Shown: piece after piece, positions 18,296 through 26,732 of the stretch
Layout: each line of letters starts with the position of its first letter
How positions within the stretch are numbered: the stretch's first letter is position 1
Source: Brooklawnia cerclae
Lineage (GTDB): Bacteria > Actinomycetota > Actinomycetes > Propionibacteriales > Propionibacteriaceae
Assembly: GCF_011758645.1 (NCBI RefSeq)
Contig: NZ_JAAMOZ010000001.1
Location: 2,170,001-2,234,000 of the forward strand
DNA length: 64,000 nt
Direction: 5' to 3'
The notes under the pieces: model-generated
Database searches by the model: none
Told to the model about the DNA's origin: nothing
The model's input: the letters and a program-made list of their open reading frames with translations, nothing else
Made by a program: the position numbers and the translations under genes

Positions 18296-19040
18296 TCGCC
18301 TCCGCGCCGGCCGCGTCGCGAGCGTCCCGCTCCACGTCCAACGCGGCAAAAGCCATCTCCGCCGCCTGTTGCTCGGCCTGTTTCTTGTTGCGGCCATGAC
18401 CCGGCCCGAACGACCGGCTGCCCGTCACCGCCCATGCCTCGAATCTCTTGTCGTGGTCAGGTCCCGACTCGGTGACCTCGTAGGCCACGTGCGGCAGGCC
18501 GAGGGCTGCGGCGACCTCCTGCAGAGAGGTCTTCCAGTCCAGCCCCGCCCCCAGGTGAACAGCCTTGTCCACCCGCGGATCGAACAGGTGGTGGATCCAG
18601 GCCTCGGCCGAGGGCTTGCCACCGGACAGGTAGATCGCCCCGATGATCGCCTCCATGGTGTCGGCCAGGATGGAGGTCTTGTTGTCTCCCCCGGTGCTCA
18701 CCTCGCCCCGCCCGAGCTTGATCATCGGGCCGATGCCGAGTTCCCGGCCCACTTCGCCCAGGCTCACCGCACTGACGACATTGGCGCGCAGTTTCGCCAA
18801 CTGCCCTTCGGCGAAATCGGGAAACGTGGTGTAGAGGTACTCGGTGACCACCACCCCGAGCACCGAATCCCCCAGGAACTCCAGGCGCTCGTTGGTGGGA
18901 AGCTGCCCGTTCTCGTAGGCGTACGAACGGTGCGTCAAAGCCAGGTCGAGGAGGTCTGCGTCCAGATGGATCGCGAGCTCCTCGACCAGTTGTACGAACC
19001 CCGGTGACGGTGCGAACTCGTCACCCGTGCCGTGTGGCAC
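18288..19040 (-). CDS. rnc: Ribonuclease III
   Basis: Double-strand-specific RNase processing rRNA and mRNA. The catalytic signature [15 protein letters not shown], the later [12 protein letters not shown] acidic pair and a C-terminal double-stranded RNA-binding domain ([14 protein letters not shown]...[15 protein letters not shown]) are clear. I take the GTG at 19040, just after the rpmF stop; the open frame continues upstream through rpmF but has no homology. 250 residues. The stop overlaps mutM by eight bases. Confidence 0.95.
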   Translation of the reverse strand: MPHGTGDEFAPSPGFVQLVEELAIHLDADLLDLALTHRSYAYENGQLPTNERLEFLGDSVLGVVVTEYLYTTFPDFAEGQLAKLRANVVSAVSLGEVGRELGIGPMIKLGRGEVSTGGDNKTSILADTMEAIIGAIYLSGGKPSAEAWIHHLFDPRVDKAVHLGAGLDWKTSLQEVAAALGLPHVAYEVTESGPDHDKRFEAWAVTGSRSFGPGHGRNKKQAEQQAAEMAFAALDVERDARDAAGAEANA

Positions 19041-19048
19041 GACGCCCG

Positions 19049-19240
19049 TCAGGCCTCGAAGACCTGGCGGCGATCGCCGCGCGGGCCGTACTGGCCGCAG
19101 GACGGGCACGCGGTGTGCGGCAGGTGTGGCTGGCGGCACGCCGGGTTGGCGCAGACGACGGTCTGCACAGCGGTCGTCTTCCACTGGGAACGACGAGACC
19201 GCGTATTGCTGCGGGACAGCCTCCGCTTCGGAACAGCCAC
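19049..19240 (-). CDS. rpmF: 50S ribosomal protein L32
   Basis: Small zinc-ribbon protein near the peptidyl-transferase region. 63 residues: basic [18 protein letters not shown], then two cysteine pairs in CANPAC and CPSCG, the zinc-binding (C+) form. Located between DUF177 and rnc as in most actinobacteria. Confidence 0.96.
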   Translation of the reverse strand: MAVPKRRLSRSNTRSRRSQWKTTAVQTVVCANPACRQPHLPHTACPSCGQYGPRGDRRQVFEA

Positions 19241-19392
19241 GGCGGTTTCTCCTTCACGATCCGAGCCCGGTCATGCCCGGCCGGAGCCGGGTTCGGGCGA
19301 AGTCATGCGGCGTCCAGAGCGGACGCACGTCTGTTCACTTTACCAGCCGTCCATGCTTCTGCGAAATCACGGGCGTCGGCCCGGACCGGGCC

Positions 19393-19932
19393 TCAGCCCT
19401 CGTCCGCCAGCCCTCGCAGAGCTTCCCAGCGGGGGTCGATGGCCTCACCGTGGGTGTGCTCGGGGTCGTCGTTCAGGGGGAATCCGCATTCGGGACACAG
19501 CCCTCGGCAGTCCTCCCGGCACAGCGGGGTGAAGGGAAGCTCCAGGACGACGGCATCGCGCATCGGCGGCTCGAGGTCGATGAGATCGTCCTTCACGAAC
19601 AGGGCGTCGTCGTCGGCATCCTTGCCGGGGTAGTAGTAGAGGTCCTGCAGGTCGAACGTCCGGTGCTCGTGCACCGGGCCCAGGCAGCGGGCGCACTCCC
19701 CCGACAGCTCGGCCTCGACCGTGCCGGTCACGAGGACCCCCTCGGTGACCGACTCCAGCCGAAGATCTACCTGCACGGGGCTGCCCTCCGGCACCCCGAT
19801 CAGTTCGGAGCCGAGCCCGACAGGAGCCTCGATGCTGCGCTGAAACAGCTTCATCTCGCCCGGTCGGCGTGCCAGCTCGTGGATGCTGGTCACCCACGGT
19901 GCACGCGGATCGAGGGACTTGAAGTCGGCCAC
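19393..19932 (-). CDS. DUF177 (YceD-like) protein
   Basis: Conserved protein of the DUF177 family that almost always precedes rpmF; the plant relative is needed for 23S rRNA accumulation, so a ribosome-related role is likely but unproven. The 179-residue product shows ECARCLGPV and the later CREDCRGLCPECGFPLNDDPEHTHGE with the family cysteines and a PRWEALRGL end. GTG start at 19932; TAATCT lies six bases upstream and there is no ribosome binding site, suggesting a leaderless mRNA. The 152 bases between it and rpmF hold nothing I can name. Confidence 0.88.
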   Translation of the reverse strand: MADFKSLDPRAPWVTSIHELARRPGEMKLFQRSIEAPVGLGSELIGVPEGSPVQVDLRLESVTEGVLVTGTVEAELSGECARCLGPVHEHRTFDLQDLYYYPGKDADDDALFVKDDLIDLEPPMRDAVVLELPFTPLCREDCRGLCPECGFPLNDDPEHTHGEAIDPRWEALRGLADEG

Positions 19933-20050
19933 GTGCCAAGATTAGCCCGCGCGCGAAACCCCGGAACCGTCCTGGTACGGCCCGTCCGGCCTCGCCCCAC
20001 CCAGACCGGAGCCGCCGGGCGATTCCCCCGGGAGCTACGGGGAACGCGAC

Positions 20051-20548
20051 TCAGCGTCCCACTTTGGCCAAGACCGCGCGATTGACCGCCGGTGTGACGA
20101 ACGGGCTGATGTCGGCGCCGTTGTGGGCGACCTCGCGCAGCATCGAACTCGACACGGTGCCGTACTCGCGGCCCGCGGGGAGCAGCATCGTCTCGATCCC
20201 CGACAGCGCCCGGTTGAGTTGTGCCATCTGCAACTCGTAGTCGAAGTCGCTGCCGAACCGGACGCCCTTGACGATCACACGTGCCTCCTGGCGTCGGCAG
20301 AAGTCGACCAGCAACCCTTCGATGGCGGCCACCCGCACATTCGGCAACTCGCTGACAGCGTCGGTCACCAGGTCGATGCGCTCGTCGAGGTCGAACATGT
20401 AGTTCTTCGTCGTGTTGCGCCCCACGGCCACGACGACCTCCGAGAACACCTCCGCGGCCCGGCAGATGATGTCGAGATGCCCCCGCGTGATCGGATCGAA
20501 GGATCCCGGGCACACCGCCCTCACCGGCAGCGCGGCATCGCTGGTCAT
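20051..20548 (-). CDS. coaD: Phosphopantetheine adenylyltransferase
   Basis: Fourth step of coenzyme A synthesis: 4'-phosphopantetheine plus ATP gives dephospho-CoA. The nucleotidyltransferase motif PGSFDPITRGHLD and the GTVSSSMLREVA motif are present; 165 residues, normal. Its ATG overlaps the rsmD stop as ATGA, the classic rsmD-coaD pair. Confidence 0.96.
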   Translation of the reverse strand: MTSDAALPVRAVCPGSFDPITRGHLDIICRAAEVFSEVVVAVGRNTTKNYMFDLDERIDLVTDAVSELPNVRVAAIEGLLVDFCRRQEARVIVKGVRFGSDFDYELQMAQLNRALSGIETMLLPAGREYGTVSSSMLREVAHNGADISPFVTPAVNRAVLAKVGR

Positions 20549-21213
20549 TCGTCCCCCTCGGGGTCGTCGTGGGACGCGGTGCGTCCGAAGTGCAGTTGTG
20601 TCTCACCGTAGCGGCGAGACCACGAGTCCGACAGCCCGGCAGGCCAGCCGGGCGGCGGGTCCCGGCGGGATCGCTCGGCCACGACCAGGCCGTCGTCCGC
20701 CAGCCATCCCCGGCACACGCGTCCGAGCACCTCGTCCACCTCCGCCGACGGCACGGCATAGGGCGGATCGAGCCAGACCACGTCGAAGAACGGTGCCACA
20801 CCGAGTGACGCTGCCGCCGCAGGGACGGCAGCCTCGTCACTTCCGACCGTTCCCGGGGCACCCGCGAGGAACTGCTCCACGCTGCCGGTGACCACCCTGA
20901 CCCGATCGGCCAGCCCGGCTGCCTCCGCGTTTCCCCTGATCAGGCGAGCCGCGGCCCGGTCGCGTTCGACGAGCACCACCTCGCGCGCACCCCTGCTGGC
21001 AGCCTCCAGCCCGACCGCGCCCGACCCCGCGTAGAGGTCGAGGACACGCAGCCCGGACAGCTGATCGTCCGGCGACCGGTCGGCGCCCCCTGCCCACACG
21101 GCGAGCGAGGAGAACAGTGCTTCACGCACCCGGTCGGTCGTGGGACGCGTACGACCCCCCTGGGGCACCCGCAATCTGGCACCCCCGGCCCGCCCCGCGA
21201 TGATCCTGCTCAC
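20545..21213 (-). CDS. rsmD: 16S rRNA (guanine966-N2)-methyltransferase
   Basis: Methylates G966 of 16S rRNA. Family start SRIIAGRAGGARLRVP, SAM site LDLYAGSGAVGLEAASRGA and catalytic DPPYA are visible. I use GTG 21213 (VSRIIAG); another in-frame GTG at 21234 would add seven residues. An insertion rich in alanine sits before VWLDPPY. Upstream lies the divergent oxidase-like gene. In other actinobacteria recG sits next to rsmD; here about 5.5 kb of accessory DNA intervenes. Confidence 0.93.
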   Translation of the reverse strand: MSRIIAGRAGGARLRVPQGGRTRPTTDRVREALFSSLAVWAGGADRSPDDQLSGLRVLDLYAGSGAVGLEAASRGAREVVLVERDRAAARLIRGNAEAAGLADRVRVVTGSVEQFLAGAPGTVGSDEAAVPAAAASLGVAPFFDVVWLDPPYAVPSAEVDEVLGRVCRGWLADDGLVVAERSRRDPPPGWPAGLSDSWSRRYGETQLHFGRTASHDDPEGDE

Positions 21214-21359
21214 CCGCCCAGCGTACGGGGCCACGACGACGCCGGACGCCTGCGTTCGCCACCTCGGGAACCGGGCCGCATGCCCGGATCACGGGCCCCG
21301 TGGCGCCCTCCGCTCGATGATGGTTTCTCCATGCGCGAAACCGACACGCTCGATGCCGC

Positions 21360-21389
21360 CTGACAGCCCCCGGACCTGTGCGGTTGAAT
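21360..21389 (+). promoter_or_regulatory. Promoter of the PPOX-like gene
   Basis: CTGACA (21360-21365) and TTGAAT (21384-21389) are separated by 18 bases; the hexamer TTGAAT ends seven bases before the ATG at 21397, so the transcript may start at or close to the initiation codon. Confidence 0.45.
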
Positions 21390-21396
21390 GGAAGGC

Positions 21397-21825
21397 ATGG
21401 CAGATGCAACTGACAGCCCCGTCTCGGTCATCCCGGAGGACTCCTGCTGGGGCTATTTGGCTTCCCAGGAGGTCGGGCGCCTCGGCTTGAGCACAAACGA
21501 CGTGCCCGAGATCTTCCCGGTCAACTACTGCGTCGACGGCGAATCGGTCATCTTCCGCAGCGCCGAGGGCAGCAAGATGGACGAGATCGCGATCAACAAC
21601 AACGTGGTCTTCGAGGTCGACGGGTGGACGGAGGAAGGTGGCTGGAGCGTCATGATCAAGGGCGTCGCCGAGCGCATCACCGATGCCGACGAACTCGCCC
21701 GTGCCCGCAAGGCGCCGTTGCTGCCGTGGATCCCCACCGTGAAGTCGATCTTCGTCCGCGTCAGCCCCACGATCGGCATCAGCGGCCGCCGCTTCATGTT
21801 CGGCCCCGAGCCCAAGCAGGAATGA
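21397..21825 (+). CDS. Pyridoxamine 5'-phosphate oxidase-fold flavin-binding protein
   Basis: A 142-residue protein of the split beta-barrel flavin-binding superfamily. It starts with the helix VIPEDSCWGYLASQEVGRLGLS, then IFPVNYCVDGESVIFRSAEGSK, the strand NNVVFEVDGW and a VMIKGVAERITDADEL turn, as in small actinobacterial PPOX-like proteins binding FMN, F420 or haem; the cofactor and substrate are not deducible. I prefer the ATG at 21397 because a promoter-like pair sits at leaderless spacing; an ATG at 21388 would add three residues. First gene of the plus-strand group 21397-23924. Confidence 0.8.
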   Translation: MADATDSPVSVIPEDSCWGYLASQEVGRLGLSTNDVPEIFPVNYCVDGESVIFRSAEGSKMDEIAINNNVVFEVDGWTEEGGWSVMIKGVAERITDADELARARKAPLLPWIPTVKSIFVRVSPTIGISGRRFMFGPEPKQE

Positions 21826-21877
21826 GGACGCTCCCAATTCTCCCGGGCGAGCGGATGCTGATCGCGGCAGGGGTCGA

Positions 21878-22711
21878 TTGATCGTGTGGACCATCACAGG
21901 CTTCGCGGACGAAGTCGCGGACGACTTCGAGGAGCAGTTGGCCCTCATGACCGAGTTGGGCGTCCGATTCATCGAGTTCCGCAGCGCTTGGGGCGTCCGG
22001 GTTCTCGACCTGCCGGACGCTCAGCTTCGGCTGGCCAAGCAGATGCTGGACGACGCGGGTATCTGCGTGAGTGCCCTGGGCACCGATCTCGGCAAGGTGC
22101 GCATGGACGACGACTTCACCGTCCACCTCGATCGGGCCCACCGGGCCGCCGACGTGGCGTGGTTCCTGGAGACCTCCGAGGTGCGTGGTTTCTCGTTCTA
22201 TCCGCCGACCGGCGAGGACCCCGCGATGTACCGGAAGCAGGTCATCGACCGGCTGGGACGCATGGCGACCATCGTCGACCAAGCGGGCGCACGGTACCTG
22301 CACGAGAACGAGAAGGGCATCTACGGCGACACTCCTGAGCGGTGCGCCGACCTGGCAGCCCACCTCGATCCGCATACGTTCCGGCTGATCCTCGATCCCG
22401 CCAACTACGTACAATGCGGGGTGCGTCCTTTCGACGAGGCCTATCCGCTCGTCCGGTCCGCGACGGTGTACGTACACATCAAGGACGCGACCTTCCCCGA
22501 CGGGACGGTGCGCCCGGCAGGCCAGGGTGACGCGCAGATACCCGAGATCCTGCACGCGCTCCACAACGACGGGTTCGACGGGTATCTCTCGGTCGAGCCA
22601 CATCTCGGGGCCGTCGACGCTTTCGGGGCCCTGTCGGGCTCCGGGCCGTGGCGGACCGCGCACGAAGCGCTGATCGATGTCCTCCGCGCGGAGGACGCCG
22701 AGTGGGCCTGA
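21878..22711 (+). CDS. Sugar phosphate isomerase/epimerase (TIM barrel)
   Basis: Xylose isomerase-like TIM barrel (AP-endonuclease family 2 fold). Visible: N-terminal FADEVADDFEEQL, metal-site acidic motifs in HENEKGIYGD, LILDPANYVQCG, VYVHIKDATFPDG and the last strand GYLSVEPHL. This set (Glu, Asp, His/Asp, Glu) matches the divalent-metal site of the family. 277 residues if TTG 21878 is the start; GTG at 21884 is equally possible and better placed relative to AGGGG. The next gene, a Gfo/Idh/MocA oxidoreductase, starts 31 bases downstream, a pairing common in inositol and rare-sugar catabolism. Substrate unknown. Confidence 0.82.
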   Translation: MIVWTITGFADEVADDFEEQLALMTELGVRFIEFRSAWGVRVLDLPDAQLRLAKQMLDDAGICVSALGTDLGKVRMDDDFTVHLDRAHRAADVAWFLETSEVRGFSFYPPTGEDPAMYRKQVIDRLGRMATIVDQAGARYLHENEKGIYGDTPERCADLAAHLDPHTFRLILDPANYVQCGVRPFDEAYPLVRSATVYVHIKDATFPDGTVRPAGQGDAQIPEILHALHNDGFDGYLSVEPHLGAVDAFGALSGSGPWRTAHEALIDVLRAEDAEWA

Positions 22712-22742
22712 GCCTCACTCCCCTATTCCACAAGGAGAAAAC

Positions 22743-23924
22743 ATGGACGATGCGGTCCGCTTCGGCGTGGTCGGCCTCGGCACGCAGGGAACGCTGTATG
22801 CCCGTCTGGTGAGCCAGGGTCGCGCGCCGGCGCTCCGTCTGGCTGCCGTGTGCGGCTCGAACCCCGCCAGCCGGGCCACGGATCGTCACTCGGCGCTCGC
22901 CGCGGAGTTGGGCGTCCCGCTGTTCACCGATTACACCGCGCTGCTCGAATCGGGTGAGGTGGACGCCGTGGTCATCACGACGCCGCACTACGAGCATCCT
23001 GCCTTCGCGATCGAAGCCCTCCGGCGCGGCGTCCACACCCTGCTCGAGAAGCCGGCCGGCGTCTACACGCTGCAGGTGGAACGCATGCTCGCGGCGGGCG
23101 CCGAGCACCCGGACGCAACCCTCGCGATGATGTTCAACCAGCGCGCCAACCCCCTCTACTCCGACCTCAAGCGGGCGATCGATTCCGGGCTGTTCGGCGA
23201 ACTGCGGCACTCGTCGTGGATCATCACGAGCTGGTGGCGTCCCGATGCCTACTACGCGTCCTCCCCCTGGCGCGCGACCTGGGGAGGCGAGGGAGGCGGG
23301 GTGCTGGTGAACCAGGCACCGCACCAGCTCGACCTGTGGCAGTGGCTGTGCGGCGCGCCCGAACGGGTGTTCGCGCGGGCGCAGTTCGGGTTCCGCCGTG
23401 ACATCCCGGTCGAGGACGAAGTCAATGCGGTCGTCGACTTCGGCCACGGAGCCACCGGCCACTTCATGACGGGGACGAACGATCTCGTGGGCACCGATCG
23501 GCTCGAGCTCCTGTTCGACCGCGGGAAGGTGCTGGTCGAGGGGTCGTCCCGCATCACGACCTGGCTCCTGAACGACGACGAACGGACGATCGCCCGCACG
23601 ATGAGCCCCGAGGACGCCGCGAAAGCCCCCTCGGGTGCGCTCGACCTGTCGACCTTCTGGTCGTCGGACTCCCGTGACTACGCGAGCCGCTGGGGCGAGC
23701 AACACGCGGCCGTGCTGCAGAACTTCGGCGAGCACGTCCTCGACGGCACGCCTCTGCTGGCGTCCGGCCTCGACGGCCTGGCCCAGGTGAAGCTGGCCAA
23801 CGCCATGCACCTGTCCGCATGGACCGGCCGCGACGTCGACCTCGCGCACCTCGACGCCACGCAGTACCTGGCGGAGCTCAACTCCCGGATCGCCGCGGAG
23901 GGACGCTACCCCACCCGCGAGTGA
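22743..23924 (+). CDS. Gfo/Idh/MocA family oxidoreductase
   Basis: NAD(P)-dependent sugar or inositol dehydrogenase type protein. N-terminal Rossmann motif FGVVGLGTQGTLYARL, the VDAVVITTPHYEH segment and the EKPAG motif at the substrate side of the nicotinamide site (here LLEKPAGVYT), then the alpha/beta substrate domain with GGGVLVNQAPHQLDLWQWLCG. 393 residues from the ATG at 22743, which follows AAGGAG by five bases; an upstream frame extension overlapping the isomerase was rejected. Together with the isomerase it looks like a two-step module for an unidentified polyol or sugar. No transporter or dedicated regulator accompanies it. Confidence 0.87.
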   Translation: MDDAVRFGVVGLGTQGTLYARLVSQGRAPALRLAAVCGSNPASRATDRHSALAAELGVPLFTDYTALLESGEVDAVVITTPHYEHPAFAIEALRRGVHTLLEKPAGVYTLQVERMLAAGAEHPDATLAMMFNQRANPLYSDLKRAIDSGLFGELRHSSWIITSWWRPDAYYASSPWRATWGGEGGGVLVNQAPHQLDLWQWLCGAPERVFARAQFGFRRDIPVEDEVNAVVDFGHGATGHFMTGTNDLVGTDRLELLFDRGKVLVEGSSRITTWLLNDDERTIARTMSPEDAAKAPSGALDLSTFWSSDSRDYASRWGEQHAAVLQNFGEHVLDGTPLLASGLDGLAQVKLANAMHLSAWTGRDVDLAHLDATQYLAELNSRIAAEGRYPTRE

Positions 23925-23954
23925 GCGACAGGTCCGTGCTGCCGGTGTGATCGG

Positions 23955-25250
23955 TCACTTGGACACGGCCTCCGACGTGACGATCCCGGAGATCTCCGAC
24001 GACTCGTCCTCGGTCGAGGGCTCGGCCTCGATGAACGTCCGAAGCCCCGGCCCCCACACGCTGAGCACTGCCACCGGCACCCACAGCGCGGCCATGACCC
24101 ACGCGCCCACGCCGATGTCCGCCGCTGCCACGATGAGCGCCGTCAATCCCAGCCCGATCGGGGAACCGACCATGGCCGCCGCCGTGAGCAGGGCCATGAC
24201 GCGCCCCCGGAGGGCATCGGGCACCCGCACCACCAGCATGACCGACACGATGGGCCCGAAGAGGCCTTGGCCGACCCCTGCCACGACCATGCCCACGGCG
24301 ACCAGGACGAAGCCGTGTAGGACGGCGATGACGCCGAACCCGACCGTGAGCAGGATGATCGCGGCAACCCACGCCGACCATCGCCGACGCGCGAGCACGG
24401 CCCCGTAGACGATCGAACCAGCGACGGTGCCCACGGCGAACCCCGACAGGCTGAGCCCGAGGAACTCCGAGCGCCCCATGCTCGTGAAGTGTGCCGGGAG
24501 GATGACGCTCAGCAGTGGCGCCACCGCGATCTGGCTCGCGACGTAGATGACGGTGAGGATGATCAGGGGGCGGCTTCCGCGGATGAGGTGCCATCCCGCC
24601 CAGGCCGAGGAGTCGTCATCGGCCGCGCGGACGCGCGTGGTGGCCTTCAGCGGCATGACCGCGATCAGCAGCGCGGCCAGCCCGGAGCAGACCGCGGTGA
24701 TCCATACGACCTGGATCGAGGGCATCACCGCGAGCAGGAATCCTGCCACTGCGGGCCCGGCGAGCATGGCGACGCCGAACACGGACTGGCGGCCGCTCGC
24801 CGCCTGGTCGATGCTCACTTCCGAGGCCTCCGCGACGTTGGCGATGAGGGTTTCGCGAGCCGTGGACCCGGGGACGTCGAACAGCGCACCGAGGATGCCC
24901 AGCACGATGAACCAGGCGACATCGAGGCCGACGGTCGCGTCCACTATCGCCAACGCAGCCACAGACACCGCGCTCCCGATGTCGGAGAGCACACTCATGG
25001 CACGGCGGCCGACGCGATCGATGAGCTGCCCACCCAGGATGGTCGCGAAGATCGAGGGGACGGCCGATATCGCCGCGATGGTGCCCGCCAGCGCCGGATC
25101 CCCGGTACGTTCCAGGACGAGCCAGGGAAGCACGATCATGATCGAGGCGTTGCCGAACATCGATGCGGCGGTGGCCGCCAGGTAGACGGGCAGTGCCGCG
25201 CGTCGGCGCATCGTTCCAGTCGGCTGCGTCGCGACGTCCGCGTCGGTCAT
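23955..25250 (-). CDS. MFS transporter, probable exporter
   Basis: Major facilitator with about twelve hydrophobic segments over 431 residues. The loop between helices 2 and 3 reads GGQLIDRVGRRAMSVLSD, matching the MFS DRxGRR signature, and the second half repeats RVPDALRGRVMALLTAA. The overall look is that of the drug/siderophore efflux group (EntS/MefA-like). The ATG at 25250 overlaps the stop of the DUF4097 gene as ATGA, so it is the last gene of the regulator-DUF4097-MFS operon; the upstream open frame was discarded for that reason. Substrate unknown. It converges with the Gfo/Idh gene 30 bases away. Confidence 0.85.
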   Translation of the reverse strand: MTDADVATQPTGTMRRRAALPVYLAATAASMFGNASIMIVLPWLVLERTGDPALAGTIAAISAVPSIFATILGGQLIDRVGRRAMSVLSDIGSAVSVAALAIVDATVGLDVAWFIVLGILGALFDVPGSTARETLIANVAEASEVSIDQAASGRQSVFGVAMLAGPAVAGFLLAVMPSIQVVWITAVCSGLAALLIAVMPLKATTRVRAADDDSSAWAGWHLIRGSRPLIILTVIYVASQIAVAPLLSVILPAHFTSMGRSEFLGLSLSGFAVGTVAGSIVYGAVLARRRWSAWVAAIILLTVGFGVIAVLHGFVLVAVGMVVAGVGQGLFGPIVSVMLVVRVPDALRGRVMALLTAAAMVGSPIGLGLTALIVAAADIGVGAWVMAALWVPVAVLSVWGPGLRTFIEAEPSTEDESSEISGIVTSEAVSK

Positions 25251-26098
25251 CGTGCGCTCCGCACGCAGATGTCTCCGAATGCGGTCGAGCCGCGAAGCTC
25301 GACCTTGTCGACCATCTGCGCCTGATCGACGGGTGGTAGTTGGTTGGCGACCTCGCCCACCGACGACCTCAGGTCGACCCACACCGAGGTGGACGAGGGG
25401 ACCCCGAACGTCAGGTCGCCCAGGCGAGTGGTGGCCTCGATCACTCCGGCCTCGGCGCGGTCGATCGAGATGTCACCGGCCGACGTGGCGGCCACCGCCG
25501 ACCCGCGGACCGAGCGGAGCCGGATGTCACCGTGCGCGGTCGTCGCCCTCAACTCGCCCGCCAGCCTGCCGCAGGTGATCGAGCCGTTTCCCGACTTCAC
25601 CGCCACGGAGCCACCCACGGACTCGATGCGGGTGTCGCCGTTGGAGGTGACGACATCGGCCCGGCCGTCCAGGTGGGCGATCGTCACATCACCGTGGCTC
25701 GTCAGCACGTCCACGTCCCTGGCATCTCCGAGGACGACGTCGCCCGCCGACGACCGGACGCGGATCGAGGCGGCGCTTCCGTCGACCTGGATGTCGCCGT
25801 ACGAGCCGGCGACGTCGATGCGTGAGCCGGCGGGGGCTTCCACCCGCACGGTGACTGTCGACGACGGGCGCAACGACCACAGGCTCGGGCGCCTGCGTGG
25901 GACCGAGACCGTGAGCATGCCCCCGACGAGAGAGACCGTCGCCTCGCGCGCCAGCTGGGCTGCCGCGTCGGATCGGTCTGCGGGCTCCACGGAAGCCGTG
26001 GTGACCGCGCCGGCCGTCAGGTCGACGAAGATGTCGCCGAGACGGCTGTCGATGGCGATGTCGATGGGTTGCGGAGTGTCGAAAGTGTAGTCGGGCAT
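25247..26098 (-). CDS. DUF4097 repeat protein
   Basis: A 283-residue protein of repeating beta turns with the DUF4097 (putative adhesin) pattern: GDIFVDL, GDIQVDG, GDVVLGD, GDVTIAHL, GDTRIESV, GSITCGR, GDIRLRSV, GDISIDR, GDLTFG. These G-D/S-hydrophobic repeats predict a right- or left-handed beta helix. No signal peptide or membrane segment is seen, so it is probably cytoplasmic despite the adhesin label. Start at ATG 26098 with GAAGGG upstream; an ATG at 26113 would add five residues. It follows the ribbon-helix-helix gene by 65 bases and is coupled to the MFS gene. Confidence 0.82.
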   Translation of the reverse strand: MPDYTFDTPQPIDIAIDSRLGDIFVDLTAGAVTTASVEPADRSDAAAQLAREATVSLVGGMLTVSVPRRRPSLWSLRPSSTVTVRVEAPAGSRIDVAGSYGDIQVDGSAASIRVRSSAGDVVLGDARDVDVLTSHGDVTIAHLDGRADVVTSNGDTRIESVGGSVAVKSGNGSITCGRLAGELRATTAHGDIRLRSVRGSAVAATSAGDISIDRAEAGVIEATTRLGDLTFGVPSSTSVWVDLRSSVGEVANQLPPVDQAQMVDKVELRGSTAFGDICVRSAR

Positions 26099-26163
26099 GG
26101 GTGAACCCTTCATGGGAGATGGCGGGGTGAAACGGACGGTCGACCGGGCGGCGCCCGGCGCGG

Positions 26164-26676
26164 TCAGCGAAGCCAGCCGCTGAGGTGGTTGCCGAGTCCT
26201 AGCTCGTCCGAGGTTCGCGTGGCCCGTGTCGAGCCGGCGAGTGCTTGCGTGCAGATCCGAACGAGCCAGGCGTTGACCGAGAGTCCCTCGGCCTTCGCCG
26301 CCTGCTCGATCCTGGCCTTGAGTGACTCCGGCGGGCGGAAGTTGACCCGCGCGGAGGCCTCGTCCGATTCATCATGGCGCATGGTTGACGCCACCGGGGG
26401 TGGGGGTGGCGTCGGGGGGAGGGACTGTTCCAGGGTCGGTGGCGTCACGACGAACCCCACGTCCCGGCCATGGAGGCGAACCTCGACCGAGCCCGGAACC
26501 ATCTCTGTCGTGATCGCATCGGCTGCTGCAGTCAGCACGTCGAGCATGGTCAGGCGCATGGCGGGGTCGAGGGACGCCACCAGCCTCTCGGCTGCGGCGA
26601 CCGCCTCCTGCCCACCCAGATGGGCCGCCGAGACCAGTTCGCCACGAAGCTGATCGACATACGGGCTGAGATCCAT
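26164..26676 (-). CDS. Ribbon-helix-helix regulator with N-terminal helical domain
   Basis: A 170-residue protein. An alpha-helical N-terminal part (about 1-60) and a short strand region with VEVRLHGRDVGFVV are joined by a proline linker to a C-terminal Arc/CopG/HicB-type DNA-binding module: ARVNFRPPESLKARIEQAAKAE followed by GLSVNAWLVRICTQAL. Databases label such proteins HicB-family antitoxins, but no toxin gene is next to it; the partner is a DUF4097 gene. A palindrome fills its own promoter, so it probably represses itself and the operon. ATG at 26676 falls at the expected transcription start, so a leaderless mRNA is likely. Confidence 0.8.
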   Translation of the reverse strand: MDLSPYVDQLRGELVSAAHLGGQEAVAAAERLVASLDPAMRLTMLDVLTAAADAITTEMVPGSVEVRLHGRDVGFVVTPPTLEQSLPPTPPPPPVASTMRHDESDEASARVNFRPPESLKARIEQAAKAEGLSVNAWLVRICTQALAGSTRATRTSDELGLGNHLSGWLR

Positions 26677-26682
26677 GACTCC

Positions 26683-26711
26683 ATGGTGGCGCCATATTGG
26701 CGCCATGTCAA
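26683..26711 (-). promoter_or_regulatory. Promoter with operator in the spacer
   Basis: On the minus strand TTGACA (26711-26706) is a perfect -35. Seventeen bases downstream, CACCAT (26688-26683) is in the -10 position. Between them are two copies of the self-complementary octamer TGGCGCCA separated by three bases (26687-26705), giving a 19-base perfect palindrome. Occupancy by a dimeric ribbon-helix-helix protein would block RNA polymerase. Confidence 0.7.
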
Positions 26712-26732
26712 CACCTTAGCGGCACCATCCTG

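Noticed and set aside
26164-26676. Toxin-antitoxin pair
   Set aside because: The HicB-like label fits only the DNA-binding fold; no HicA-like or other toxin frame lies on either side.
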